Source: Mortierella alpina
Taxonomy: Eukaryota; Mortierellomycota; Mortierellomycetes; Mortierellales; Mortierellaceae
Direction of reading: 5' to 3'
Assembly: GCA_029449245.1 (NCBI GenBank)
Contig: JANATF010000010.1
Span: forward strand, 1,240,001 to 1,304,000
Length of the DNA stretch: 64,000 nt
Shown: positions 10,474 through 20,000 of the stretch, piece by piece
Position numbering within the stretch: position 1 is the first letter of the stretch
Layout of the letters: the number at the start of each line of letters is the position of its first letter
Program-made: the position numbers and the translations under genes
Notes under the pieces: model-generated
The model's input: only the letters and a program-made list of their open reading frames with translations
The model's database searches: none
What the model was told of the DNA's origin: nothing

Positions 10474-12031
10474 TTAACCCAAAAGAGGGGCGGTCTCGCC
10501 AGTCTGTCGACCAAGGAGCTGCTTGACAAAAGGTCTCGTTGTGTAGAGGGTGACGGCGACTCCGAGGACAAGAGCGATCCAGTGGATAATGGGCTCGTTT
10601 TGCTGGGCGAAGACACCAAAGAGGTACCAAGCCAGAACCAAGGAGCCGGCTATTTCATGATATTTGAGACGGACACAACCAGTTACTATCTCAACCCTTC
10701 AACTGTATACGTCATTTGTGGGTTATGTATATATACGCAAGGAGGACGCCAGGGCTTACCGACATCACCCCTCTTGTACTCGATGTAGGCAATGACGATC
10801 GAGCCCACAAAAAGGAGGCCAGCGACGGCAAAGACGATGTGGGCGGTCGAAGGACCATCTTCCTTGACGGGTCCAAAGACGGCAAAGACGTTGATGATCA
10901 TGAGGACAAAGATCCAGGCATGGTAGAGCGAGAACGGCAAGTGGAGGAACAAGGTCTCTGCCCAGTTCTCTGAGGCATGCAGCTCCTTGAGTCTGTAGTA
11001 GATGTACGAGACTGCACCCGAGGCAAAGACCAAGGTGATCCAAGAAAAGAAGGTGTGTCCAGATGACTATATAGAGTGTGGGGAGAAGGAAGCGATGTTA
11101 GCATGACAAAGTGACAGATGATAGCGTTGATTCATAGTGGTGCCCTATGTTACTGTGCCATGCATAAGGCTCACGCAAGGTTGACACCTTTCTGCATGAA
11201 TATCGTTTTCTTCCCTCCCCTTCATGGTAAGCATGGGCCTTCTTGTTTGATTTTGGGTAAGCCGAGTGCATTCGTGTTTCTGCACTGGTTGTATCCCTAT
11301 CCACTTTTCTTTCCCCTCAGCAGAACTACAACACTTTCCAATACTCTTTGCTGGAAACGTTGGTTTGTTATTCTCCCACGCACTTTCGGCGTACAAACAA
11401 ACGAAATATGATGGAAACAAGAAATCTTCCCTCTGTAACACTGGGAGTGTTTCCCACTTGGCAGCATCAGGAAACAAGGTGCGAACATAAGAGGAAAGAA
11501 TGGTCCATGTGGTGGGTCGTGGATGCCACTATTGGGCTAGCCCGCTTGGGCTTCCACTGAAAAAGCTGTCTTTTCTCAAGACATTACATCCTCACGTAAC
11601 TTGAGGCATCATTGCTGCCGAAGGCTTAAGGAAGGAGACTTACCCACAAAGCGAGCCAGATGGCATTGAGGACGGAGACAAAGACAAAGTGCCAGCCGAC
11701 GGCCTGGTGGACTCTGTCCGAGAACCACTGGAAGATTATCATGCCACCCAGCAGGAAGTAAATCAAGGTCCAGATGAAGAAAGTGAACCTTGCGGGAGTC
11801 ATGTAGGACCGATGATGCTTGGAGTCGTAGGGCGAGTCCACACCATCGTCACCAGCAATGATGGTCGAGTACAAGTTACCTGTCGTGGAACCATATTAGC
11901 CTGGTACTCATAAGAAAACTATCTATCGTACAGCACGGTTAACTGGGATATCACCTACCCGACAGGAGCGTCAGATACACAAGGATGTTGGCGACCTTGG
12001 ATGGCCAGTGGTGGGCTGTAAAGTTGGTCAT
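10474..12031 (-). CDS. TspO/MBR- or DUF1774-like multi-pass membrane protein
   Basis: Four exons, complement(join(10474..10649, 10760..11066, 11644..11879, 11959..12031)), give 263 residues; every junction is GT-AG and in frame. The start MTNFTAHHWPSKV at 12031 is followed by about seven hydrophobic helices. The segment YMTPARFTFFIWTLIYFLLG has the Pro-x-x-phi-x-phi-x-phi-Trp pattern of tryptophan-rich sensory protein (TspO/MBR) relatives and of fungal DUF1774 proteins. Later helices are Trp-rich as well (WAETLF, PFSLYHAWIF). The C-terminus ends GRQTGETAPLLG. The third intron (11067-11643, 577 nt) is unusually long for this locus. I cannot separate the two related families by eye, and ligand or function is unknown. 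Confidence 0.72.
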
Positions 12032-13251
12032 CTTGTGAACTGTGTTGTGTGAATAGGGAAGATGGAGATGTGCGAGAAGGAGAAAAAAGAAAAAAAAAAT
12101 GGCGCGTAAAAAAAAAAAAGTAAGATCGAGGGCAAATGTATGATTGGGTAAGATTTATCTGCATAATGACATCTCCTTCCACTTTCACACACTCTTTTCC
12201 TCTTGCCATTCTCTCTCACGCTTTCTCTCTGCGTATTGCGAGGATGAATGTGGTCTGGCAACAGCAAGCGCTCCCTTGATGTTGAGTGTTCGTGGAACCT
12301 TCCAACCACGACCCAAGTAGGGGCTTCGTGTACACGTACAGCACCAATACCTGTCATGAGACGAGATTTCGCACGTTAGTTGTTCTTTCTCGCATTCCGC
12401 GTCCAGCCCGTTGCGAGGTGCAAGCCTCCAACATTAAATACACAGCAACGAAACGACTCGGAAGTAGCCCAGGGTGTGCGCAAACCAACATCGCTCCAGC
12501 ATGTCTCTTGACGTTGTGCTATCAGCTAGCTTGAGCTTGGTCTCATGGCACCTGTCTTCTTGCTGCTGTGCTTTTTATGTGCTGGCATCCTCGACAGCAC
12601 CCCTAGAGTAAGCACGTAGCATATATAAGTTCTGATTGACTGTTAAAAAATGATGCAGGTTAGGAGGCTTGAGCTGGTGTTTGGACTAGTTCTCTCGGTC
12701 CCAAATGGTTGAGCCTGCCCTATGCTTTCGCTGTGCCATGCCAGCAGTGGACTCATTAAGAAAAATGGCTGCACGCAGTGGAAAATCTCGCCATTATCAG
12801 TCATTATCGCGCATCTCCGCTCCAGGAATATATGGCACACACAAGGTTGACCAATCATTGCCGAGGTGCCCTCACTTGAAAAGAAAAGTGGTTCTAGTGT
12901 AGTAAGAGCACTGAGGCGATTTGGGAAGAGGGATATCTCCTGCAAGGCTCGTGCGCGCAATGGAGTTGAATTTGCAGGTTGTTACCGTCGCGGCGCTTCC
13001 TTCATGCAACGACTGGGCGTAACGGCTACCAGTCATACACACGTACCAACACAATGGTACGAGGTGTCGATTGCCATGCCATCAATGCTCACGCTCATGC
13101 AACATGAAAAAGAGCGGTGCTAGGGATAGATTGTGCCAAGAACGATGTGATGCATGGATGCATGTATGTATGTTGAAATAGTTTACAGCACTTTTATACA
13201 TGGGAGTAGGATGTAATTGGGGGTATTGTGGATTAGGAGTAAATCTATTTT
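12032..13251. other. Intergenic region with homopolymer A tracts
   Basis: About 1.2 kb between minus-strand genes. Two A-rich runs at about 12084-12120 sit just upstream of the TspO/DUF1774-like start and could exclude nucleosomes. Several short frames on both strands show no domain or splice continuity. I see no gene. Confidence 0.4.
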
Positions 13252-14511
13252 TCAGCGTCTTGCGGGGGATCTTGTGGGGATAGACAGGGCGCGGTCAGGG
13301 GCAGCAGGGGTGGAATCGACAGTCGAAAACGTCAGACTGGGTCGTGGCCTTTGATCATGCTGCTCGCGGTGCAATGGATGCTGGTATGTATCGTCATCGT
13401 AGGACCGCGCAGCGAGTTCGTTAGGAGAAGCAAACGGGTACCGCATCACACTGCTGTACTGTGGGATTGTAGTTGTTGGGGAACTAGGGCTCGAGTAGGG
13501 GACATAGTCCAAATGCTGCTGTGATGAAGCTTGGATCTCGATATCACTTCTGTTGCCAAACCCAGCAGCGTCACCGGCCAAGGGTGTGGTCGAGTTGTTG
13601 GTCAGTGGTCGAGGACGATTTGAGGAGATGGATCTCATTTCGTGTTTACTGGGCCGCGAGCCGTGGGGTCCAGGGGATCCGTCGCTGACTCCTGAATGAC
13701 TTTTGCCTTCGCTGACAGAGTTGAAGAGCATGCGAATGTTGAGACCAAACTCTGTGAGCGTAAAGATGGTCAGAGTCGAGGAGAAGAGTTCGATATAGAC
13801 GTAGGTCGGAAGGTTGGCGTTGAAGATGCCGATGATACGGTAGATGGACATGAAGATGAGGAGGATAAGGTCGATGGAGAACAGAGTGGTCTGAAGTCGA
13901 CGATGCTGGATCAGCTCGTGGTTCTTGCCGTGGCTCATCTCCCGCAAGGTTGTAAAGAGTTTGACGTAAAAAATGCCTTCGCAGAGAATGTAGTAGAAGC
14001 GGAAAACGGGGGCACCAACATCACGAATAGTCCAGGCAACCGCCAACCCTGCACACCGCGTGCCTTTGGCCACGGATCCCTCGCACAATTCGTTCTGGAC
14101 AATGTTGACAATGACGATTGCGAACAACTCGACGGCACGAAAGCCGATCAAAAAAAAGTGCAGCCAGTCAAGCTTTCGAAAAGCGGGGAAGACGGCTGAA
14201 CACCGGAGGTAGGCGAGATACATGGTGACCGGTTTGGTGATGAAGTACGCAATGTTGTTGATGACATTGAGCCAAAGTGCCGTTTGGAGGGAGACTGTGT
14301 CAAAGGCCGTGGTGATGAGGAAAAAGACGCAGAGCTGATTGACGAGTTGGGCTACATTAATGATAGGAAAGAGGTGGTACTTGGAGGCTGTTCGCTTCAA
14401 AAAGATCATTCGGGCGAGGGAGTGGACTGTGAGGATGATGGATGCCCCAACGAGCATAGCTCCTAAGAGAGTACTGAAGTTGATTTCTGTGGCGATCAGT
14501 GAGGCGCCCAT
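13252..14511 (-). CDS. Seven-transmembrane protein with cytoplasmic Ser/Pro tail, uncharacterised
   Basis: A single exon of 419 residues. Residues ~10-260 hold seven hydrophobic segments, starting FSTLLGAMLVGASIILTV and ending near YIELFSSTLTIFTLTEFG. The C-terminal ~150 residues are polar and disordered, rich in Ser, Pro, Arg and His. The topology (seven helices plus a long polar tail) is receptor-like, but no rhodopsin, Ste2/Ste3 or cAMP-receptor signature is evident. It resembles the orphan seven-helix proteins common in Mucoromycota. The start at 14511 gives a short extracellular N-terminus before helix 1. Confidence 0.82.
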   Translation of the reverse strand: MGASLIATEINFSTLLGAMLVGASIILTVHSLARMIFLKRTASKYHLFPIINVAQLVNQLCVFFLITTAFDTVSLQTALWLNVINNIAYFITKPVTMYLAYLRCSAVFPAFRKLDWLHFFLIGFRAVELFAIVIVNIVQNELCEGSVAKGTRCAGLAVAWTIRDVGAPVFRFYYILCEGIFYVKLFTTLREMSHGKNHELIQHRRLQTTLFSIDLILLIFMSIYRIIGIFNANLPTYVYIELFSSTLTIFTLTEFGLNIRMLFNSVSEGKSHSGVSDGSPGPHGSRPSKHEMRSISSNRPRPLTNNSTTPLAGDAAGFGNRSDIEIQASSQQHLDYVPYSSPSSPTTTIPQYSSVMRYPFASPNELAARSYDDDTYQHPLHREQHDQRPRPSLTFSTVDSTPAAPDRALSIPTRSPARR

Positions 14512-14575
14512 GGTGGTGAGTGGGCCTGTTGATAACTATAGATCGTGAGAGAGGTAGACTAGTAACAGAGCGCTA

Positions 14576-14621
14576 AACTATTGAGCGTGAGAGTTCAAAA
14601 CTATTGAGCGTGAGAGTTCAA
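14576..14621. repeat. 23-bp tandem duplication in a promoter
   Basis: The unit AACTATTGAGCGTGAGAGTT plus CAA occurs twice without mismatch (14576-14598 and 14599-14621), about 70 bp upstream of the seven-helix gene's start codon on the minus strand. It may duplicate a regulatory site. Confidence 0.7.
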
Positions 14622-15649
14622 GGGCTTTGAGTCTGGAGATGAGAACGTTACGGGGAAAAGGAAGGCAAGGAAAGAAATGAGGCAACTCGCTAGCTCGTCT
14701 ACTATTTATGCCGTTGCCGTTGCCCGAAAAGATCCTGTACAAATAGGAGTGTGGTAAGTGTTGTTGACAGATGGTGCCATGTTCTGTGGCCTACGACTCT
14801 CCCCTATGAAAGTGTACGAATGACCTAATCCTTTGCAAGGAGGAAGGCCATAACGGCGATGGGGAGACAAATATCTGACATGGCCAGGGGCAGAGGTGCA
14901 TAGCAGAGCCGGCTGAGATGCAACGGGGACAGACTGTGGTCGGCGGGAGCAGGGCGCTGGTCGTTGCAAGGGCAAAGCTAAGCACGGAAAAGAGAGATGA
15001 TTGCAAATGGCTCTCGATTTGTTTATAAGAGTGTGTGGTACACATCCATAGACTGAGCGGGCAAAGGTGCTCCCTGTGAACTGATCAATCTCCGCTCGAC
15101 GCGGTCGACATCATGCTATCGTGCACTCAATGATGCTCAAAATGGCACCATTTGCACTCTTGCGTACACACAAAATAAAAAAAAAGGATGCCCAACTGCA
15201 CACACATGTCTACTTCTTGTCGTCTTTCAAGCACGAGCGCCTCTTCTGCCTTACATCCAAAAATGTCCTCTTGATGATTTTGTTTGTATTTGCACATCCC
15301 TCCGCTTCGATTCTTTGCTTCTCACTCTTACTGACTTGACTCTGGTTCCTTCTTTTCTGAGCCTTGGTTTTACTTCAGTGATTGAACGGTAGTCTAGCTG
15401 TTGTTGGAGGCACCGAATGGGGTAGTACGAGCTAGCCCTGGGAGCAGAGCGGAATCTTCGCTCCAACGAGCAGCTCGCTCCAAGCGAGCGAAAGGCGAAA
15501 CTTTTGTGTCGCTCGCTCCGTTCATACTTTAACTTCAAAGTACGCCCTCTTGCTTGCCTATCTCTTTCTGTTACTGTTTTCGTGCACATGCCATACTGTA
15601 CACCCTACTCTGATACTCGACGCCTTCCCACAATAAAGTAATAAGCACA
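14622..15649. other. Gene-free stretch upstream of the accessory island
   Basis: No coding exon is supported. It contains a cluster of GAGCGA/TCGCTC motifs at about 15457-15520 (listed separately). Confidence 0.4.
15457..15520. repeat. Cluster of TCGCTC/GAGCGA motifs with a perfect hairpin
   Basis: Within 64 bp the motif TCGCTC or its complement occurs repeatedly. GCTCGCT, spacer CCA, AGCGAGC (15473-15489) is a perfect 7-bp stem. GTCGCTCGCTC at 15509-15519 recurs as the inverted complement at 22291-22301, downstream of the Fanzor fusion gene. It could be a subterminal repeat of a mobile element, or simple low-complexity sequence. Confidence 0.4.
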
Positions 15650-15865
15650 ATGGCACAGACCGCATCCTCCTTTGAACGTGAAGACGAAGCATGGTATGAG
15701 GAGCAAGGATGGCACTTTGACGAACACAACGACTTTGTCGATAAGAATGGTCAGTCAACACATCACTGCTGCGACTTTTGGCGCCTGGCCAGCAACCAGT
15801 TGTCACCCCTGCCTAACCCTTACGACAAACCCGATCCATATCGAAAGGAATCTCGACAATCGCAC
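15650..15865 (+). other. Short acidic coding-like segment, possibly a gene fragment
   Basis: ATG at 15650 in good context (CACAATGGCACAG) opens SFEREDEAWYEEQGWHFDEH and continues to VDKNG. A GTCAGT donor candidate follows at about 15749. Downstream sequence gives no convincing second exon. It may be the first exon of a decayed gene. I recognise no family. Confidence 0.25.
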
Positions 15866-15962
15866 TAGTGGCAAGAAACATTACGAGTTCGTTCAATGTA
15901 TTATAGAATGAGGTCCTTCTAGATACTGGACCAGAAAATTAACCATTAACCATTTCTTATCT

Positions 15963-16220
15963 TCAAGGCTGTCTTCTTTTCTCGGCACTTGACTCGAGCC
16001 TTACAGGAAGAGGATCAGGATTCAGGGTTTGCGTCCCATCACTCCTCAGGTTCTCTATGAACTCAAAGAGTTTCCTAGCACGAAAGTCATGCTGAAGCTG
16101 CTCAAGATGTTCTTCCTCTGTGGAGAGCACGTTGCAAAGACACTGCAAAAGTGCATTAGCAAAGCAACGGTTGCCCATGTTGTAAAGGCCATGGTTGCCG
16201 GACATTGGGTTGACGGACAT
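15963..16220 (-). pseudogene. Ubiquitin-specific protease Cys-box fragment
   Basis: An 85-residue frame carries GLYNMGNRCFANALLQCL near residue 11. This closely matches the catalytic Cys-box of USP/UBP deubiquitinases (consensus GLxNxGNTCxxNxxLQ), with Arg in place of the usual Thr before the cysteine. A helical stretch RARKLFEFIENLR follows, then a possible donor (CTTCCT|GTAAGG) at about 15995. I find no downstream exon with the His-box or other USP segments. A full USP domain needs about 300 residues or more, so this is a fragment or decayed copy unless distant exons were missed. Confidence 0.5.
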
Positions 16221-16863
16221 TGCAGAATAGTTTTGGTTGATATCTTAAGCGTGACAATAGAACACTTGCAAAAGGAAGACGAGGGTGTAAAGTGAAGAGT
16301 GTCGGCGTGAAAAACAATCGTTGATTCGACACAGTGCACGCGGCGAGAATAGCACAGACTCCACCGTCCTGCAACAATAGCATTTTAAGATTGCGCACTA
16401 TAGACGATGGTTGCTGCAACCTCCATCTCTGGTGCATGCGCCCGCCAGACGGACATGTGAGGTGATTCGGCTTGATGGTCGTGGTAAACGATATAAGCAA
16501 TCAGTCTAGCAGTGACGCGCGCGTCCGGACTCTACTTTGTTCCCATGTAGTTGTCAGAAACGGTCTTTCTGTGATCTGGAGTGATCGTTGGAGAAAGCTG
16601 AACCTCGCGTCCGGACGCTTGTACTACTCTTGGAATATACAGTAAATATCGGTCCTTATCAATACGAGCTCCCTGAAGTACCTTCTCCTTGTCTGCAATG
16701 CTCCTGGATCCAGGCTAAAAGTCCAGTAGTGACGAGACACCACAGCGTGGACAATATATGCTGCATGTTCTTTTAAGTGATGCCTCTAAGTTGTGGTAAA
16801 ACCCCGAGCTGCTTTCCTCTTTGTTTGGGCCAAAAGTAATATATCTTATTCTTACGATCCCTT

Positions 16864-17010
16864 TCATTTTTGCCGTATCTTTTCACCATCATCCCATCCT
16901 TTCATAACGCTCGCACTCTGACCCTGCCTTCACCTTCATTCTTCACATAGTTCTCATTTTTGCCGTATCGTTTCACCATTATCCCACCTTTTCAAAACGC
17001 TCGCACTCCG
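16864..17010. repeat. 57-bp imperfect duplication in the leader of the Fanzor fusion gene
   Basis: Two copies (16864-16920 and 16954-17010), offset by exactly 90 bp, share TCATTTTTGCCGTATC, TTTCACCAT, ATCCCA and AACGCTCGCACTC with a few mismatches. The second copy ends 17 bp before the start codon. Such a duplication may add a promoter element or transcription start region. Confidence 0.75.
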
Positions 17011-17027
17011 AGCAAACACTTTCAGCC

Positions 17028-20000
17028 ATGGGTCTACATGGCTTTTTCCAGTTCCTAGAAGAGTTTGACATACAGGGACAGCGCATGTCCCCGGAGGAGA
17101 CCAAGACCCATGTCGTTCAACTAGACCTGTTTGGCTGCTATTATTTTTTCATAAAGCACTGGCTGGTCGAAGAAGACATGCGTAGACTGAAAAGGACGCG
17201 ACAGCAACAAAAGCAACAGCAACCAGGTCCCCCCAGGCTCTATATAAACGAGAACGACCCTTCCAGGCTATCCACGACCCCCCCAAGAGCGTCAACTCAC
17301 CAGCCTGTTGTGCATGCATTACACCGCATGCTTACAAAACATTTTTCGCCTGAACTCACTCGAATCCACGCTGGTGACAAGTTCTCCACGACCCAAAAGA
17401 ACGTAGGGCAAGAAGACCGCGCCAAGCAGAAGGAGACGAATCTCCAAAAGCTTGCCTCTGCTGTGGACCAGTTGCCACGTCAAGGGCAGCGAAAGCGACG
17501 CAAGGCTTTCTGCAGCATCCGAAGGCAGCTCACAGCTTGCCGGCCTGTCCGGCATTCGGATATCAACAACATCGTCACCGGGCTACGGGCACTCGGTTGG
17601 AACGTTTGTGAATGCCCTGGGGAGAGTGATGTGTGTGTTGCGCGTCACCTCTGTGGGGTCCAGGCGGTTCCAGCGTCTGTGGATTCAGATCTGTTTCTGC
17701 ATTCAACTGTCGATTGTGTGCTAAGGAAGGTCGGCAAGGGCGGCGGCTTCTTTCAGTACAAAGTGGACGACGTCCGCCGGGGACTCAAGCTGTCGGAGCT
17801 TCAATACCTAGTCCTCGGGATGGTGTCCCGAAGTGACTACGCCAAAAACGTCCCCAACATGGGACTGAAGCGAAACTGCAAGGCAATCCAGGCACTCAAG
17901 TCACCACCAATTCCAGATGGGTATTTCCGCCTTGTTAGCAACCTGTATCGACTACTTCAAGATCAGGTTATCCAGCTTTGCGGAGACGACGCCGCGGAAA
18001 CTCCGAGTCCGCTGGGCATCCTTTACGATCTCGTAGAGGATGCCATAAGCTACGTGCATCAAATTCAAGTCAGTCTCCTCGAGTCCGAGGATCCCGAGGA
18101 GCCCCCTACCAGCGCGGATGCAGACACTCCAATGGAGGCAGCCGAGGAGGAAGCCGAGGAGGAGGAGGCCGAGGCCGATGAGCAAGAGACGGCCAAGACT
18201 GGTCTCGAGTGGGAGGCGCCCGATGAGCGCGTCAATGGTATGCTTTTGAAGCTCACCAGCCTGGCGAACATCATCAAGTGCCGATTCGACGCTGCTAAAG
18301 AGCAGGACAGGCTTCCTGGCGAGGCTCCGCACTCTCCAATATCGTTCGAAATCGATGGTGACATGCCCACGACCCTTCTGCAGCTGACGTTTGATGCCAA
18401 GACGCTCCTGACGGAGGCGACAACCATCTTGAAGCAGCTTCTTGATGACTACAAGAAAGCTGTTAAAGTCAAGCTGGACACGTCAGCGTCCTGGGACATC
18501 TTCGTGTGTCAAAAGGAAGACCACAGGCCGCCGCCTGAGCAAGAGAGTCGACAACAAGAACTTGAGAAGCAATACAAGGCCTACCTCGATCTCCTGGGGT
18601 TCGTGGTACCTTTGGGTTTGGACGAGAACCCTGTAGATGATGCAGAAACGACCGAAATTTCGAGGTAAGAGGAACACATGGGCTCTTTTTTTTTTGTCAA
18701 AGGGCGTTTGCAACTGGTTTTTTTGAGGGTTCAATAGAACGCGCATTGACCTCCCCCTTCCTTTTTTTCTCAAGGCCCTTTCCCAAAAAGATCTACGCAG
18801 CTCACTTGGTCGATTTGACAAGAACGCAAGGTGGTGCTCCTTCATCAGTCCCCCCGCAGCCGCCTCCTGGTCCAACTTCGTCACCACCCAGCCCTGGGGG
18901 GTCCAAGGCAAAGTCGAAGAAGCAGAAGCAGAAGCAAAAGCCCAAGGAGCCGCCCAAAGAGCCGCCCAAGGAGCCGCCCAAGAGGAAGTTGTCCCAGAAA
19001 CAGCTTGCAGCCCAGAAGGCACGAGAGGAGAAGAAAAAAGAGAAAGAGGCCAAGAAGCTGGCTGCCAAGAAGGAGAAGGAGGCGAAGAAGCTGGAGGCCA
19101 AGAAGCTTCGACAGGAGGAGAAGAAGAAAGAGAAGGAAGCGAAGAGGAAAGCTCAGCCTCTGAAACGCCCGTCCAAGAAGATGAAGTACAACAAGAGCAG
19201 CAAAGGCGCGCGGAGCCTCAAGCTTGGGATTACACCTGGATCGGGTAAGACTTTTTTTTTTTTAATATTATTTCTTTGAACAAAACGGCCGTGTCTGGAT
19301 GAAAAAAAAACAACTAGATGACTGACAATGAACTCCCTCGTAATGTAGAGTCAAAGGTCAAGAGGGTGACAAGTGTTGCCACAAAAACCAAAAAAGCCCT
19401 GCAAAAGGCTCACGGCTTGGTGACGCTTGAGACCGGCTCCATCCGAGGCCTGTTGGCCGAGAATGTCCGGGTTGCCCACAAGATGTACAGTCAAAAGTAC
19501 AACTTGGAAGGAGCCTCCGTGACAGATCTCGACAACATTTCTGTCCGAATCGAGCAGACGATGGAGCAGGTGGTGGACTTTATGAATAACAGTCGCCGGT
19601 GGATCCATCTGACCATCGACCTGCTGATCTCCAGGGAGGTCGCGATCGCCAGGGACCTTGGCGAAGACCATGAATCCCCGGTCCTCATGGCTCTGCTCCA
19701 CCAGACGACGTGCCAGAATATTGTTGGAGGGATTGGGAGATATCTCAGAATGTCTTGGGACGAACTCGTTGTCGAGGATGAGAAGATGCTATCTGCAGAG
19801 GCCGAGGACCAGCCGCAGCAAGAGGACGTCGAGATGGAACCCACTGAGGAAACCGAGGATCATGAGGAGCCAGAGGACGTCGAGATGAGTGTCGCTGACC
19901 CAGCAGAGGACGTCGAGATGAGTGTTGCTGATCCAGCAGAGGGCCAAACTCCTGCAGTTTCCGAGGCTGCGAGCCAGCAAGACCCCGATGCTGAAGATCA

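Noticed and set aside
13696-14199. Acidic 167-residue plus-strand frame
   Set aside because: Antisense of the seven-helix protein; its acidic composition follows from the complementary hydrophobic codons.
16607-16618. 12-bp palindrome GCGTCCGGACGC with a partial copy at 16521
   Set aside because: Short CpG-rich palindrome with no nearby gene start it clearly serves; could be chance.
18665-18668. Ending the FEN1-like gene at the TAA at 18666-18668
   Set aside because: The stop lies inside a GTAAGAG donor. Splicing at 18664/18775 restores frame into a lysine-rich exon, and the intron length matches the next four, so a single fused gene is better supported.
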